Assembly (NCBI RefSeq): GCF_001613505.1
Contig: NZ_BDCM01000008.1
Location: forward strand, 124,001-188,000
DNA length: 64,000 nucleotides
Source: Nocardia mikamii NBRC 108933
GTDB taxonomy: Bacteria; Actinomycetota; Actinomycetes; Mycobacteriales; Mycobacteriaceae
Reading direction: 5' to 3'
The translations under genes and the position numbers were made by a program. The notes below the pieces were generated by a model. The model saw only the letters and a program-made list of their open reading frames with translations. It had not been told where the DNA came from and did not search any database. Below, one piece after another: positions 7,258-16,170 of this stretch; position 1 is the stretch's first letter, and each line of letters opens with the position of its first letter.

Positions 7258-8691
7258 ATGAATGCGCTGCGGACCGGGATGTCATCGGGACCGATCGTGC
7301 GCGGTCGGCCGCGGCGTACGGAATTGATGTTGTGTACCGCGGCGGCGGTCGTGGTGAGTATCGCGGCGTGGATCATGTCCGCGGCCGCCGGTGGTGACGA
7401 CGGCCGATCGCTGCAGTGGTCGTTGCTGGTGTTCGCCGGGCTGACGTTGCTGGCGCACCTGGCGGTGCGGCAGTTCGCCGCGCACGCCGATCCGGTGATC
7501 CTGCCGTGCGTGGTGTTGCTCAACGGGCTGGGGCTGGTGCTGATCGACCGGCTCGACCGGGCCGAGGCTGCGAGCGCCGCCGCCAAGGGCGTGGCCGCGC
7601 CGTCGTCGGACGCCGCGCACCAATTGATCTGGACCGCAGCGGGTATCGCGTTGTTCGCGCTGGTGCTGGTGGTGGTGCGCGACCACACACAGCCGGCCCG
7701 CTACGCCTACACGTGCGGGCTGGCGGGTGTGGTGGCGTTGCTGATCCCGGCGGTGCTGCCCGCCCGCTTCAGCGAGGTCAACGGCGGTAAGAGCTGGATC
7801 CTGTTCTCCGGGTTCTCGATTCAGCCCGGCGAATTCGCCAAGGTGCTGCTGCTGATCTTCGTGGCGGCGTTCCTGGTCGCCAACCGGGACCTGTTCGGCG
7901 CGGCCGGGCGGCGGGTGCTGGGGTTCACGGTGCCGCGGCTGCGCGATCTGGGTCCGCTGCTGGTGGTGACGTTCGTGTCGGTGCTGGTGCTGGTGTACGA
8001 GAAGAATCTGGGTTTCTCGCTGCTGGTGTTCGGCACGGTGCTGGCGATGGTGTACATCGCGACCGGGCGGGCGTCGTGGCTGCTGATCGGGGTGGCGATG
8101 TTCGCGGTCGGCGCCGTGGTCGCCTACCACCTGTTCGCGCACGTGCGGGTGCGGGTGCGGGTCTGGGAGGATCCGATGGCCACCTACTACACCAACGGCT
8201 ATCAGATCGCGCAGGGATTGTTCGGGCTGGGCACCGGCGGACTGTGGGGGACCGGGCTCGGGGCGGGCCGGCCGCAGGAGGTGCCGTTCGCCAAAACCGA
8301 CTTCATCATCTCCACCATCGGTGAGGAATTGGGGTTGTTCGGGCTGACGGCGGTGATTCTGCTGTTCGGGGTGATCACCGTGCGCGGTTTCGCCGCGGCG
8401 CTGGCCACGCGTGACGCGTTCGGGAAACTGCTCGGCGGCGGGCTCGCGTTCTCGGTGGGCTGGCAGCTGTTCGTGGTGATCGGCGGTGTGACCAAGCTGA
8501 TTCCGCTGACCGGTCTGACCACGCCGTTCATGTCCTACGGCGGATCGTCGCTGCTGGCCAACTATGTGATCGTGGCACTGCTGATCCGCCTCTCCCACGA
8601 CGCCCGCACCCAGGCCGCGCCGGCCGCGCCCCCACCGGCGCCGATCGCCGAGGCCATGACCGAACACATCCGACGTCCGCGCCCGCGATGA
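7258..8691 (+). CDS. FtsW/RodA/SpoVE family protein (SEDS)
   Basis: The product is 477 residues, with about ten hydrophobic segments. Family signatures are GGKSWILFSGFSIQPGEFAK, VWEDPMATYYTNGYQIAQG in outline, STIGEELGLFG and FMSYGGSSLLAN. SEDS proteins polymerise peptidoglycan glycan strands at the membrane with a partner penicillin-binding protein. Here no PBP, PknA or phosphatase gene is adjacent, unlike the usual actinobacterial rodA cluster, so it may be a second copy. The ATG at 7258 opens a cytosolic Arg-rich N-terminus. The tail after the last helix is Ala/Pro-rich. Confidence 0.88.
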   Translation: MNALRTGMSSGPIVRGRPRRTELMLCTAAAVVVSIAAWIMSAAAGGDDGRSLQWSLLVFAGLTLLAHLAVRQFAAHADPVILPCVVLLNGLGLVLIDRLDRAEAASAAAKGVAAPSSDAAHQLIWTAAGIALFALVLVVVRDHTQPARYAYTCGLAGVVALLIPAVLPARFSEVNGGKSWILFSGFSIQPGEFAKVLLLIFVAAFLVANRDLFGAAGRRVLGFTVPRLRDLGPLLVVTFVSVLVLVYEKNLGFSLLVFGTVLAMVYIATGRASWLLIGVAMFAVGAVVAYHLFAHVRVRVRVWEDPMATYYTNGYQIAQGLFGLGTGGLWGTGLGAGRPQEVPFAKTDFIISTIGEELGLFGLTAVILLFGVITVRGFAAALATRDAFGKLLGGGLAFSVGWQLFVVIGGVTKLIPLTGLTTPFMSYGGSSLLANYVIVALLIRLSHDARTQAAPAAPPPAPIAEAMTEHIRRPRPR

Positions 8692-8899
8692 AAGCCGTTG
8701 CGCGGCAACGACTTACGCCCCCCGATCACCGTGTGCTCACCAGGTTCTCCGGTGTCCGGCCGGTGAGGAATCGACCACGGCGCGGCCGATGAGCCGCTAC
8801 TTCGCGAACGAGCCGGCCCAGCTCGGCCCGACCGGCTACCGGCCACTGCGGGTACGCGACACCTTGTTCTGAGCAGCCTTGACAGCGTTGTCGGATCTC

Positions 8900-9802
8900 T
8901 CAGTTGCGAGGTGGGTTGCCAGTTTTGGAGGTCGTGCCGGTGGCGGAGGTGGTGTGGTCGGTGGCGGCCCAGCTGGCGAGCAGGGCGAGGTTGCCGGCCG
9001 ATTCGGTGGCGGGTTCGGCGGTGTAGGCGGTGAGGATCAGCCCGGGCGCGGCGACGAGTTCCATGGAGTCGTAGGCGAGTTCGAGGTGTCCGACGGCGGG
9101 GTGGTGGAAGGTCTTGATCCCGCCGCGGTGGATGCGGACGTCGTGGGCGGCCCAGCGGGTGCGGAACGCTTCGCTGTGGGTGGCCAGTTCACCGATGAGC
9201 GCGGTGAGGTCCGGGTCGTCGGGGTGGCGGCCGGTCTCGGCGCGCAGCAGCGCGACAGCGACCGCGAGGGCGCCGTCGTGGTCGGGGTAGAAGTCGCCGG
9301 CGCGGGGATCGAGGAAGTCGAAGCGGGCGATATTGCCGCGGTATGCGGGATTGTCGAGCACCGGTGCGTAGAGGGCTCGCCCGAGCTGATTGCTCGCCAG
9401 GATGTCGAGACGGCCGTTGCGGACGAACGCGGCGGTGCCGGTCATGGAGTCCATCACCCGCTGCACACTCGCCGGGACCTGGACCTTGGCGAGGCGACGT
9501 GGGGTGCGGGCGGGTTTGGCGGTGCGGGCGAGGTTGAACAGGTGCTCGCGTTCGGCCTCGGTGAGCTGCAACGCGCGGGCCACCGCGGCGAGGACATCGT
9601 CGGAGACGCCGCCGACATGGCCCTTTTCCAGGCGGATGTACCAGTCGGTGCTGACTCCGGCGAGCACAGCGACCTCCTCGCGGCGCAGCCCCGGCACGCG
9701 GCGACGCCCACCTGCGGGGAGCCCTACGTGTTCGGGGGTGAGCTTGGCCCGACGTGTTGCCAGGAAGTCTCTGATCTCGGCTCGGTTGTCCACACCACCC
9801 AC
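8900..9802 (-). CDS. XRE family regulator with MmyB-like ligand domain
   Basis: The product is 300 residues. The N-terminal XRE HTH (about residues 5-85) shows EIRDFLATRRAKLTPE, RRVPGLRREEVAVLAGVS and WYIRLEKG. The C-terminal half (~110-290) matches the MmyB-like transcription-factor ligand-binding domain with LGRALYAPV, FLDPRAGDFY and GIKTFHHPAVGHLELAYDSMEL in outline. The start may be GTG 9802 or GTG 9793. It is divergent from the decayed MFS gene and the decarboxylase/cupin/reductase operon, so local control of that operon is likely but not shown. Confidence 0.85.
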   Translation of the reverse strand: MGGVDNRAEIRDFLATRRAKLTPEHVGLPAGGRRRVPGLRREEVAVLAGVSTDWYIRLEKGHVGGVSDDVLAAVARALQLTEAEREHLFNLARTAKPARTPRRLAKVQVPASVQRVMDSMTGTAAFVRNGRLDILASNQLGRALYAPVLDNPAYRGNIARFDFLDPRAGDFYPDHDGALAVAVALLRAETGRHPDDPDLTALIGELATHSEAFRTRWAAHDVRIHRGGIKTFHHPAVGHLELAYDSMELVAAPGLILTAYTAEPATESAGNLALLASWAATDHTTSATGTTSKTGNPPRN

Positions 9803-9893
9803 GGTACGAGGAACGCCACGGTGAGGGAGGTTGAATCAATACCCCCGTAACGCGCCCTCCCGCCCGGGCATGAACAGCGGTTTGCTGGATGCC

Positions 9894-10330
9894 GTGACCA
9901 CGCCCTCCACTTCAGTACACCCGTGGGTGACACCGCCGCACGCACAAGCGTCCGGCCCGGTTACCCGTGCTGGTCATGCTCGATCGGCGCTGGCGGCGGC
10001 GATGCTGGGCTTCTTCGTCGGCACCGTGGACCCGGTCGGTGAACGTGACGCCGCCCTCGACCCGCGCCGACCTCGATGGTGGGGTGGCGGGGCTGCAGTG
10101 GATGCTCGGCGGCTATACCCTAATGTTTGCTGTCTTATTGCTGACGGCTGGGTCGATGAGCGATCGCGTCGGTGCTCCCCGCGCGTTCTCGGACGAAACG
10201 GTGGTGTTCGTGCTGGCTTCGATCGTGCGCGGTCTCGCCCGGCCCTGCCTGTGCTGGTGGGTGCGCGGTTCGCGCGGGGCGCGGCGATGATGCTCATCGG
10301 CGCCTGGTATCAGCACATCCGTCGCAATCC
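9894..10330 (+). pseudogene. Frameshifted DHA2 MFS transporter remnant
   Basis: Three frames together spell the beginning of a DHA2 exporter. Frame one (from GTG 9894) gives ALAAAMLGFFVGTVD. After a shift near 10034-10045, frame two gives VNVTPPSTRADLDGG, then AGLQWMLGGYTLMFAVLLL and SDRVGAPRAF. After a second shift near 10243, frame one resumes with LPVLVGARFARGAAMM. Everything beyond the third helix or so is missing. It is a decayed, truncated gene whose former promoter region may now serve the downstream operon. Confidence 0.75.
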
Positions 10331-10412
10331 CGCAGGCCGCATCCGCGCCGGTGGCATCGACCGGCGTGCCCCGAACCACGACATCGCACCCCGACAACGA
10401 AAGGAAGCAGCG

Positions 10413-10742
10413 ATGACCGAGGAACAGAGCACCGGCTGGACCGGTGGGCAGCGCGCGTTCGGCGACTTCGCGCCCGGCCTGGTCCACTACACCGACAAAG
10501 TTCTGTTCGACGAGGTGTGGGAACGCGAGGGCCTGTCCAAACGCGACCGCAGCCTGATCACCGTCGCCGCGCTCACCGCGATGGGCAAAACCGACCAGCT
10601 CACCTTTCACCTCGACTACGCCCGCCACAACGGCGTCACCGAGACCGAACTGAAAGAAGCGATCACCCACCTCGCCTTCTACACCGGCTGGCCCAACGGC
10701 ATGAGCGCCATGACCGTCGCCAAACAGGTCTTCGACCAGTGA
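10413..10742 (+). CDS. Carboxymuconolactone decarboxylase family protein
   Basis: The product is 109 residues, typical for the small CMD family. It shows AFGDFAPGLVHYTDKVLFDEVW, SKRDRSLITVAALTAMGKTDQLTFHL and ELKEAITHLAFYTGWPNGM in outline. The CxxC pair of AhpD-type members is absent, which fits the decarboxylase-like branch. AAGGAAG lies 10401-10407 before ATG 10413. It is first in an operon with a cupin (38-nt gap) and an aldo-keto reductase; this trio often occurs together in bacteria. The actual substrate is not known. Confidence 0.88.
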   Translation: MTEEQSTGWTGGQRAFGDFAPGLVHYTDKVLFDEVWEREGLSKRDRSLITVAALTAMGKTDQLTFHLDYARHNGVTETELKEAITHLAFYTGWPNGMSAMTVAKQVFDQ

Positions 10743-10780
10743 AGGACACGCCATCCACGAAGAACAGAACAGGAGACACC

Positions 10781-11218
10781 GTGAGCGACAACGGATTCGA
10801 CCAGATTTTCCCGCTCGGGGAGCCCAATGACGCCTTCGCGCAGTACTTCATCGGCCAGAGCTACAACGCTCCGCTGACCGGTGGGAGCGTTCCCGTCGCC
10901 AACATCACCTTCGAGCCCGGCTGCCGTAACAACTGGCACATCCATCACGGCACCGAAGGCGGCGGCGACCAGATCCTGCTGTGCACGGCAGGCTCTGGCT
11001 GGTACCAGGCCGACGGCGAGGAACCGGTCGGTATGGAGCCGGGAACGACGATCCGCGTTCCGGCGGGCACCAAGCACTGGCACGGGGCGAAGGCCGACTC
11101 GTGGTTCTCCCACCTCGCCTTCATCACCCCGGGCGAGAACGTCAGCAACGAATGGCTCGAACCGGTCACCGACGAGGTGTACGGCGAGCTGCCGAACAAG
11201 AACGGAGACAACGCATGA
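10781..11218 (+). CDS. Cupin domain protein
   Basis: The product is 145 residues, a single cupin barrel. Metal-binding motif 1 reads CRNNWHIHHGTEGGGDQ and motif 2 VPAGTKHWHGAKADSWFSH, with His residues kept in both. AGGAG (10771-10775) precedes GTG 10781. It resembles cupins annotated as hydroxynitrile lyase-like, usually paired with a CMD protein. The stop overlaps the next gene's ATG (ATGA), so translation is coupled. Confidence 0.88.
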   Translation: MSDNGFDQIFPLGEPNDAFAQYFIGQSYNAPLTGGSVPVANITFEPGCRNNWHIHHGTEGGGDQILLCTAGSGWYQADGEEPVGMEPGTTIRVPAGTKHWHGAKADSWFSHLAFITPGENVSNEWLEPVTDEVYGELPNKNGDNA

Positions 11219-12072
11219 CCATCCTGAACGAGACCTATACCCTGTCCAACGGTGTCGAGATCCCGAAGCTGGGCTTGGGCACCTGGTTCATCGACGACGA
11301 CTCCGCCGCCGACGCCGTCGAGGCGGCGGTCGAGATCGGCTACCGCAACATCGACACCGCGCAGGCCTACGGCAACGAGCGCGGCGTCGGCGAAGGGGTC
11401 CGTGGCAGCGGCATCGCGCGGGAGGACCTGTTCGTGTCCACCAAGCTCGCCGCCGAGATCAAGGACTACGACCGAGCGGTCGCCGCGATCGACGCGTCGC
11501 TGGCCACGCTGGGCCTGGACCACGTCGATCTCATGCTGATCCACAGTCCCCAGCCGTGGGACGATTTCCGTGGCGGGGACTACGCCGAGGGCAACCGCGA
11601 AGCATGGCGTGCGCTCGAAAACGCCTACCAGGCCGGCAAACTTCGCTCGATCGGCGTCTCCAACTTCGAGCAGGCAGACCTCGACAACATCCTCTCGTCC
11701 TGCACCGTCACCCCGCAGGTGAACCAGCTGCTCGTCCACGCGGGTAACACGCCCACTGAACTGATCGCCTACTGCGAGGACCACAACATCCTCGTCGAGG
11801 CGTACTCACCCATCGCCCATGGAGAAATCCTGAACAATCCCGACGTCGCGGCGATGGCCGATCGGTACGGGGTGAGCATTCCACAGCTGTGCATCCGCTA
11901 CACCCTGCAACTGGGAACCGTCTCACTGCCCAAGACCGCCAACCCCGACCACATGCGCAGCAACGCCCAACTCGACTTCGAGATCACCGACCGCGACATG
12001 AACGCCCTTCGCGAGTTGCGCGCCCGCGACTACGGCGAGCACAGCGTCTTCCCCGTCTACAGCGGCAAGTGA
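11215..12072 (+). CDS. Aldo/keto reductase
   Basis: The product is 285 residues, the usual AKR size. The (beta/alpha)8 landmarks are GLGTWFIDDD, GYRNIDTAQAYGNE (catalytic Asp and Tyr), LFVSTKLAAE (catalytic Lys), LMLIHSPQPW (the His), GVSNFEQADL and SLPKTANPDHMRSN (NADP phosphate site). It reduces carbonyl groups with NADPH in the cytosol. It is coupled to the cupin gene by a 4-nt overlap and ends 24 nt from the convergent four-gene operon. Confidence 0.92.
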   Translation: MTILNETYTLSNGVEIPKLGLGTWFIDDDSAADAVEAAVEIGYRNIDTAQAYGNERGVGEGVRGSGIAREDLFVSTKLAAEIKDYDRAVAAIDASLATLGLDHVDLMLIHSPQPWDDFRGGDYAEGNREAWRALENAYQAGKLRSIGVSNFEQADLDNILSSCTVTPQVNQLLVHAGNTPTELIAYCEDHNILVEAYSPIAHGEILNNPDVAAMADRYGVSIPQLCIRYTLQLGTVSLPKTANPDHMRSNAQLDFEITDRDMNALRELRARDYGEHSVFPVYSGK

Positions 12073-12095
12073 CACACGCGATAATTACCCCGGGT

Positions 12096-13427
12096 TCAGA
12101 TCGCCGGCGGCGCCGCAGTTTCCAGGTCGAACCCGGCGTCGCGCCAGGCGACGATGCCGCCCGCGAGGCTGGCCGCATCGTATCCGGAGCGGGCAGCCCG
12201 GGCGGCGAAGCGGCGCGACAGGTCACCCACGGGGCAGACGAAAACCAGTGGGCGCGAGCGGGAGAACGGCACGCCGTGGGCGAACATGTCGTCGAGCTGG
12301 TCGTCGCGAATGTTGATCGCGCCCGGGATGTGCCCGATCCGGTAGGCCATCGCACCGCGGGTGTCGACGATCGTCGGGCGGCCGGTGGCGTCGAGTTCGC
12401 GCAATTCGCCCGGGGACAGTTCGCGCACGGAGTCCAGTTCCGCGTCGGTGGGTGCGGGCACCGCGGAACCCGTGCGGCCGAACAGGTCCGGGCGCCGCTT
12501 CTTGATGTAGGACAGATACGGTTCGATGCGGTCGCACACGATCAGCACCGCCACGACCGGATTCGGTCGCGGCGGCAGGTCGCGCAACACCTGCAGCGCG
12601 GCGGCGTATCCCGCGCCGCTGGTGGGGCCGGCGAGAATGCCGTAGCCGGTGGCCAATTCGAGGGTGGCCTCGATCGCCCGGGCCGCATCGATCGTCACGA
12701 TCCGGTCGTAGAACTCCGGTTGGAACAACCCCACATCCCACATCTCGGTCTCCGACCGGATACCGGGAATGAAGTCGCCGCGTTGCGACACCACCGCGAC
12801 CGTGCGCAGCTCGGGATGATGTTTGCGCAGATAGGTGGCGGTGCCGCGGGTGGATCCGGTGGTGCCGAGTCCGCCGATGAGGTAGTCGGCGCCCACGCCG
12901 GCGGCGGCCAGATCCTCGTGGATCTCGCGTCCGGTGCCGTGGTAGTGGGCGTCGATGTTCTTCTCGTTGGTGTACTGCGACGGATGATGGTAGGCGCCAG
13001 GGTTTTTCGCCATCGTCGTCTCGATCACCGAGTAGACGTCGTTGGGGGTGGTCGGATCGGGGCATTCCGACAGCCCCGGCAACTCCTCGATCCGCGTGCC
13101 GAACAGTTGCAGCAGATCGCGCACCTCGTCGACCTTGATGCGGTTGGTCACCGCGTGCAGGCCGACCCCGTGGCGGGCACCCAGCAGCCGCAGCGCCTTG
13201 GCGGTGTTGCCGCTGGAGGCTTCGATGAGTGTCTGCCCGCGGGCGGTGATCTCGTCGAGCTCGTCGCGGATCATGCCCCAGGCGACGCGGTCTTTCACCG
13301 AACCGAACGGGTTGTAGAACTCGAGTTTGGCATACAGTTCCACCCCGGGCAGCCGGTGCACGGCTGGATCCAGCCGCAACAGCGGAGTATCGCCGATCAG
13401 GTCGGTGATGTCGTCGTAGCGCATCAC
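12096..13427 (-). CDS. Cysteine synthase-like PLP enzyme fused to a rhodanese domain
   Basis: The product is 443 residues. Residues 1-320 form a fold-type II PLP enzyme of the cysteine synthase/CBS group: IGDTPLLRL, K45 in GSVKDR (Schiff-base lysine), SSGNTAKAL (substrate loop) and GGLGTTGSTRGTATYL (phosphate loop). Residues ~345-443 are a rhodanese domain with a candidate persulfide Cys398 in VCPVGDLSRR. The start is GTG 13427 or ATG 13424; the stop of the upstream decarboxylase overlaps either (GTGATG). The enzyme may make a C-S bond or a beta-substituted alanine, with the rhodanese passing sulfur (inference). It is last in the operon. Confidence 0.85.
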   Translation of the reverse strand: MMRYDDITDLIGDTPLLRLDPAVHRLPGVELYAKLEFYNPFGSVKDRVAWGMIRDELDEITARGQTLIEASSGNTAKALRLLGARHGVGLHAVTNRIKVDEVRDLLQLFGTRIEELPGLSECPDPTTPNDVYSVIETTMAKNPGAYHHPSQYTNEKNIDAHYHGTGREIHEDLAAAGVGADYLIGGLGTTGSTRGTATYLRKHHPELRTVAVVSQRGDFIPGIRSETEMWDVGLFQPEFYDRIVTIDAARAIEATLELATGYGILAGPTSGAGYAAALQVLRDLPPRPNPVVAVLIVCDRIEPYLSYIKKRRPDLFGRTGSAVPAPTDAELDSVRELSPGELRELDATGRPTIVDTRGAMAYRIGHIPGAINIRDDQLDDMFAHGVPFSRSRPLVFVCPVGDLSRRFAARAARSGYDAASLAGGIVAWRDAGFDLETAAPPAI

Positions 13428-14872
13428 GACCTCCCGGGTCGGTAGTCGGCGTCGGGCACCACGTGGAAGCCGTCGTCGCGGTAATCGACGGCCAGTTTCG
13501 GCGGCAGCGGATGCATCGATGCGCGCGCTGCCGACAAATCCATGTGATAGGCGCCGGTATTCGGGAAAACCAGCAGATCACCGGGCTGCGGCAGGCGCGG
13601 CAACCACACCTTGTGATTGCTGATCAGATCACGTTCCAGGCACAGATGCCCGCCGATGTAGACCCCGACCGGACCGCCGGGATCGTCGGTGGCGCGATCT
13701 GCGGATTCGGGTCCGGGCAGCAGCAGCGGATCCACCATCACCTCCTGGTCGGCGGGCGTGATCGTGTCACGCCCGATGTCGACGGTCACCACGATGCTGC
13801 CGTCGGCCGCGCGCTTGACGAATTCCACGCCCGCCACGGTGATTCCGGCATGATCGGCCAGCGCCTTACCCGGTTCGCACCACAGTTCCAGCAGGTTGTC
13901 GGCGAGTACCCGCGCCAGCGGTTGCCCGCCGTGCGCGGGCAGCGGTGCGGCGAGCAGGTCGTCGAGCATCCGCGGCCCGGACATCGTGTTGGCGTATTTG
14001 TGGAAGATCGGGATGCCGTGGGCGCCGGCGTCGTCGACGGTGTATCCGAAGGTGTTGCCCGCCCAGCTCATCGGCTCGCCGCGCCCGATCAGCGATTCCC
14101 GCAGTGCCAGCGTGTAGTGGTCGAAGCGGTCGGCGTCGGCGGTGAACACCTGCCGGAACCCGCCGCCGATGTCGAGCACGGTGGGAGCGAGGCCGTGGGC
14201 GTAGGCGCGCTCGATCCAGTCCAGGCACGCCTCCACCGCGCGCACCCGTTCACCGATATCGCCGGAATCGAGATGAAAAGCGAAACCGCGCAAGTTGATT
14301 CGATCCCGGCACTGGGCCAGCAGCGTCAGTTGTTCGGCCACCTCGCCGGGGCCGATGCCGAACCTGCTCACCGCCACCTGCCCGCCGGGGCCGGGGAATC
14401 CGCTCAGCCGCAACAGCACCGGGATCGGTGCCGACGGGCCGGCCAGAGCCGTCAGCTCGCGTAGCTCCCACGGATTGTCCACGTTCACCGTCACACCGGT
14501 ACCGGCGAGTGCGCTCAGCAACCGCCTGCCCTTCGGCCCGGTCACCTCGATATCGCCGGGCGCGAATCCCACGTCGCGGGCCGCGGTGAGCTCCTGGGCG
14601 GAGGCCACGTCGACACCGATACCGGCTCGGTGCGCGGTCGCGAGCAGAGCTTGCGAATGGTTCACCTTGTGCGCGTAGCAGATTCGATGGCGCAGCCGAT
14701 GCCGCACCGGGACGGCTCGAAGCTGTCGCAGATTGTCGAGGTAGACCTGCGGAAACAGCAGATGCGCCGGTGTGCCGAACCGGTCGACGGCCGCGGTGAG
14801 CGCGCGCGGGCAGCCGAGATAGGCGCGAACCAGGGGATGCAGCAGCGCCGGTAACGCGGGCGGTGCGCTCAT
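13424..14872 (-). CDS. Type III PLP-dependent decarboxylase (alanine racemase fold)
   Basis: The product is 482 residues. YAHKVN with K69 is the PLP lysine of fold-type III decarboxylases (diaminopimelate/ornithine decarboxylase group). FHLDSGD, LDIGGGFR (phosphate-binding glycines), CEPGKALADHAG and GHLCLERDLI (catalytic Cys contributed across the dimer) follow in order. It decarboxylates an amino acid or conjugate in the cytosol; which one is unknown. The start is fixed by a 4-nt ATGA overlap with the upstream gene. It differs from LysA in its long Arg-rich N-terminus and context. Confidence 0.88.
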   Translation of the reverse strand: MSAPPALPALLHPLVRAYLGCPRALTAAVDRFGTPAHLLFPQVYLDNLRQLRAVPVRHRLRHRICYAHKVNHSQALLATAHRAGIGVDVASAQELTAARDVGFAPGDIEVTGPKGRRLLSALAGTGVTVNVDNPWELRELTALAGPSAPIPVLLRLSGFPGPGGQVAVSRFGIGPGEVAEQLTLLAQCRDRINLRGFAFHLDSGDIGERVRAVEACLDWIERAYAHGLAPTVLDIGGGFRQVFTADADRFDHYTLALRESLIGRGEPMSWAGNTFGYTVDDAGAHGIPIFHKYANTMSGPRMLDDLLAAPLPAHGGQPLARVLADNLLELWCEPGKALADHAGITVAGVEFVKRAADGSIVVTVDIGRDTITPADQEVMVDPLLLPGPESADRATDDPGGPVGVYIGGHLCLERDLISNHKVWLPRLPQPGDLLVFPNTGAYHMDLSAARASMHPLPPKLAVDYRDDGFHVVPDADYRPGRS

Positions 14873-16170
14873 TCGCCCGGGCCCGGGGCCGCGAGGGTGG
14901 GGTTGTAACCGCTGTCGCGCAGCGCTTCGAAGGCTCGGTGCCGGTTGCGTGCGCTGCGGAATTCGGCGCGCACCCTTTTGCTGATCAGATCGATCTCGTG
15001 CACCGCGATCTGCATCGATTCCAGCACACCGCCGATGGTGCGCACACAGTGTTTGCAATTCATATCCGGCACATAGAACAGATGGCCGGCCGTGCCCGCG
15101 AGATCGCCGGTGGCATCCGGTGTTTCGATGAGGTCGAGTCCGGAGACCGTATGAGTGAACAGGTCCACGAACCGATCGACCACCTCGGGCAGCAGACTGT
15201 AGTGTTCGCCGTCGACGCGATGTGGCATCGCCGCCAGGCACGACGGGCGCGCCCCCGGTGCAAGCAGCGCGTATTGGCGTGAGATCAGGTCGAGTTCGTC
15301 GTGATATCTGCCGATGGCCGCCTCCACCGACAGGCCCTCCTCGTTCGTTGCGCGCAGCATCACGGTGTGGGCGTCGTGGATGGTGGCGTCCTTCATCGCG
15401 CGCAGGGTGGCGATCGTGTCGGCGGTGTAGCGGACAGTGCCGTCGGGCTGGGTGTCGAAGGCGGCCGCGATCATGCCGCGCCGATAGGTGGAGGCCTGCT
15501 GCTCCCAGTACCAGCGGGTGGCGACCGCGGCGAAGATGCCGGAATCGCGCAGCCCACAGGCAAATTCGGTGGCGGTCCGATACGGTGTGGACTCGGCCAG
15601 CAGTGCGTGCTGTGCCAGCGCGCGGCCGGTGGCTTCGATACCGACGCGGAAGATGTCGATCGGATCCTGATCGGTGGTGGTCGCGCCCAATACCGCGCGG
15701 TCGTGCGGGGTGAGCGCCGCGATTCGTTCGGCGAGTGCAGTATCTGCTTCGAGGCTGTGCCACAGGGCGAGCACGGTTTCGCGGACCGCCACCGGCACGA
15801 TCGGCCCGAGCCCGCCGGTGCGGACGTGGCCGGTGTTGGGGATGCCGTCGCTGTCGGTCCACACCACCCGATGAGTGGCGCTGGTGACCTGATCGGCGCG
15901 GCACGGACGCATGAACGACTCCAGATACAGCCGCTGCGACAACGTCAGATGGCTGCCCGGTTCGGGCCGCAACGGTGTGCGGGTGACCGCGACGGTGCGC
16001 GCCGGGGTGGGTGTGGCGGCGGTGAACAGGCCGGGGCGGGCCAGTTCTGCGAGGATCCGGGACGCGGTGCGGCGATCGTAATCCGATGCGCTGCCCACGG
16101 TGGCGCCGGGGTCCGGGCCGGGATCGGCGGTGGAGACGGCGGTTGCGGCGGATTCGCGGCGTGTGGTCAT
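14869..16170 (-). CDS. Unknown protein with C-terminal heavy-metal-associated (HMA) domain
   Basis: The product is 433 residues. Residues ~1-355 are mostly helical with no family I recognise; notable stretches are YLESFMRPCRADQVTSATHR, VVWTDSDGIPNTGHVRTGGL and ATRWYWEQQASTYRRGM. Residues ~360-433 are an HMA domain: FYVPDMNCKHCVRTIGGVLE carries the MxCxxC metal site, followed by the expected beta-strand order to DSGYNPTLAA. HMA domains bind Cu+ or similar soft metals. The gene overlaps both neighbours by 4 nt (ATGA). Roles as a copper-handling or sulfur-carrying partner are inference. Confidence 0.75.
   Translation of the reverse strand: MTTRRESAATAVSTADPGPDPGATVGSASDYDRRTASRILAELARPGLFTAATPTPARTVAVTRTPLRPEPGSHLTLSQRLYLESFMRPCRADQVTSATHRVVWTDSDGIPNTGHVRTGGLGPIVPVAVRETVLALWHSLEADTALAERIAALTPHDRAVLGATTTDQDPIDIFRVGIEATGRALAQHALLAESTPYRTATEFACGLRDSGIFAAVATRWYWEQQASTYRRGMIAAAFDTQPDGTVRYTADTIATLRAMKDATIHDAHTVMLRATNEEGLSVEAAIGRYHDELDLISRQYALLAPGARPSCLAAMPHRVDGEHYSLLPEVVDRFVDLFTHTVSGLDLIETPDATGDLAGTAGHLFYVPDMNCKHCVRTIGGVLESMQIAVHEIDLISKRVRAEFRSARNRHRAFEALRDSGYNPTLAAPGPGE

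Noticed and set aside
8692..8899. Short plus-strand frame 8789-8872 (MSRYFANEPAQLG...)
   Set aside because: Only 27 residues, no ribosome site, no recognised family; could be a relic but cannot be supported.
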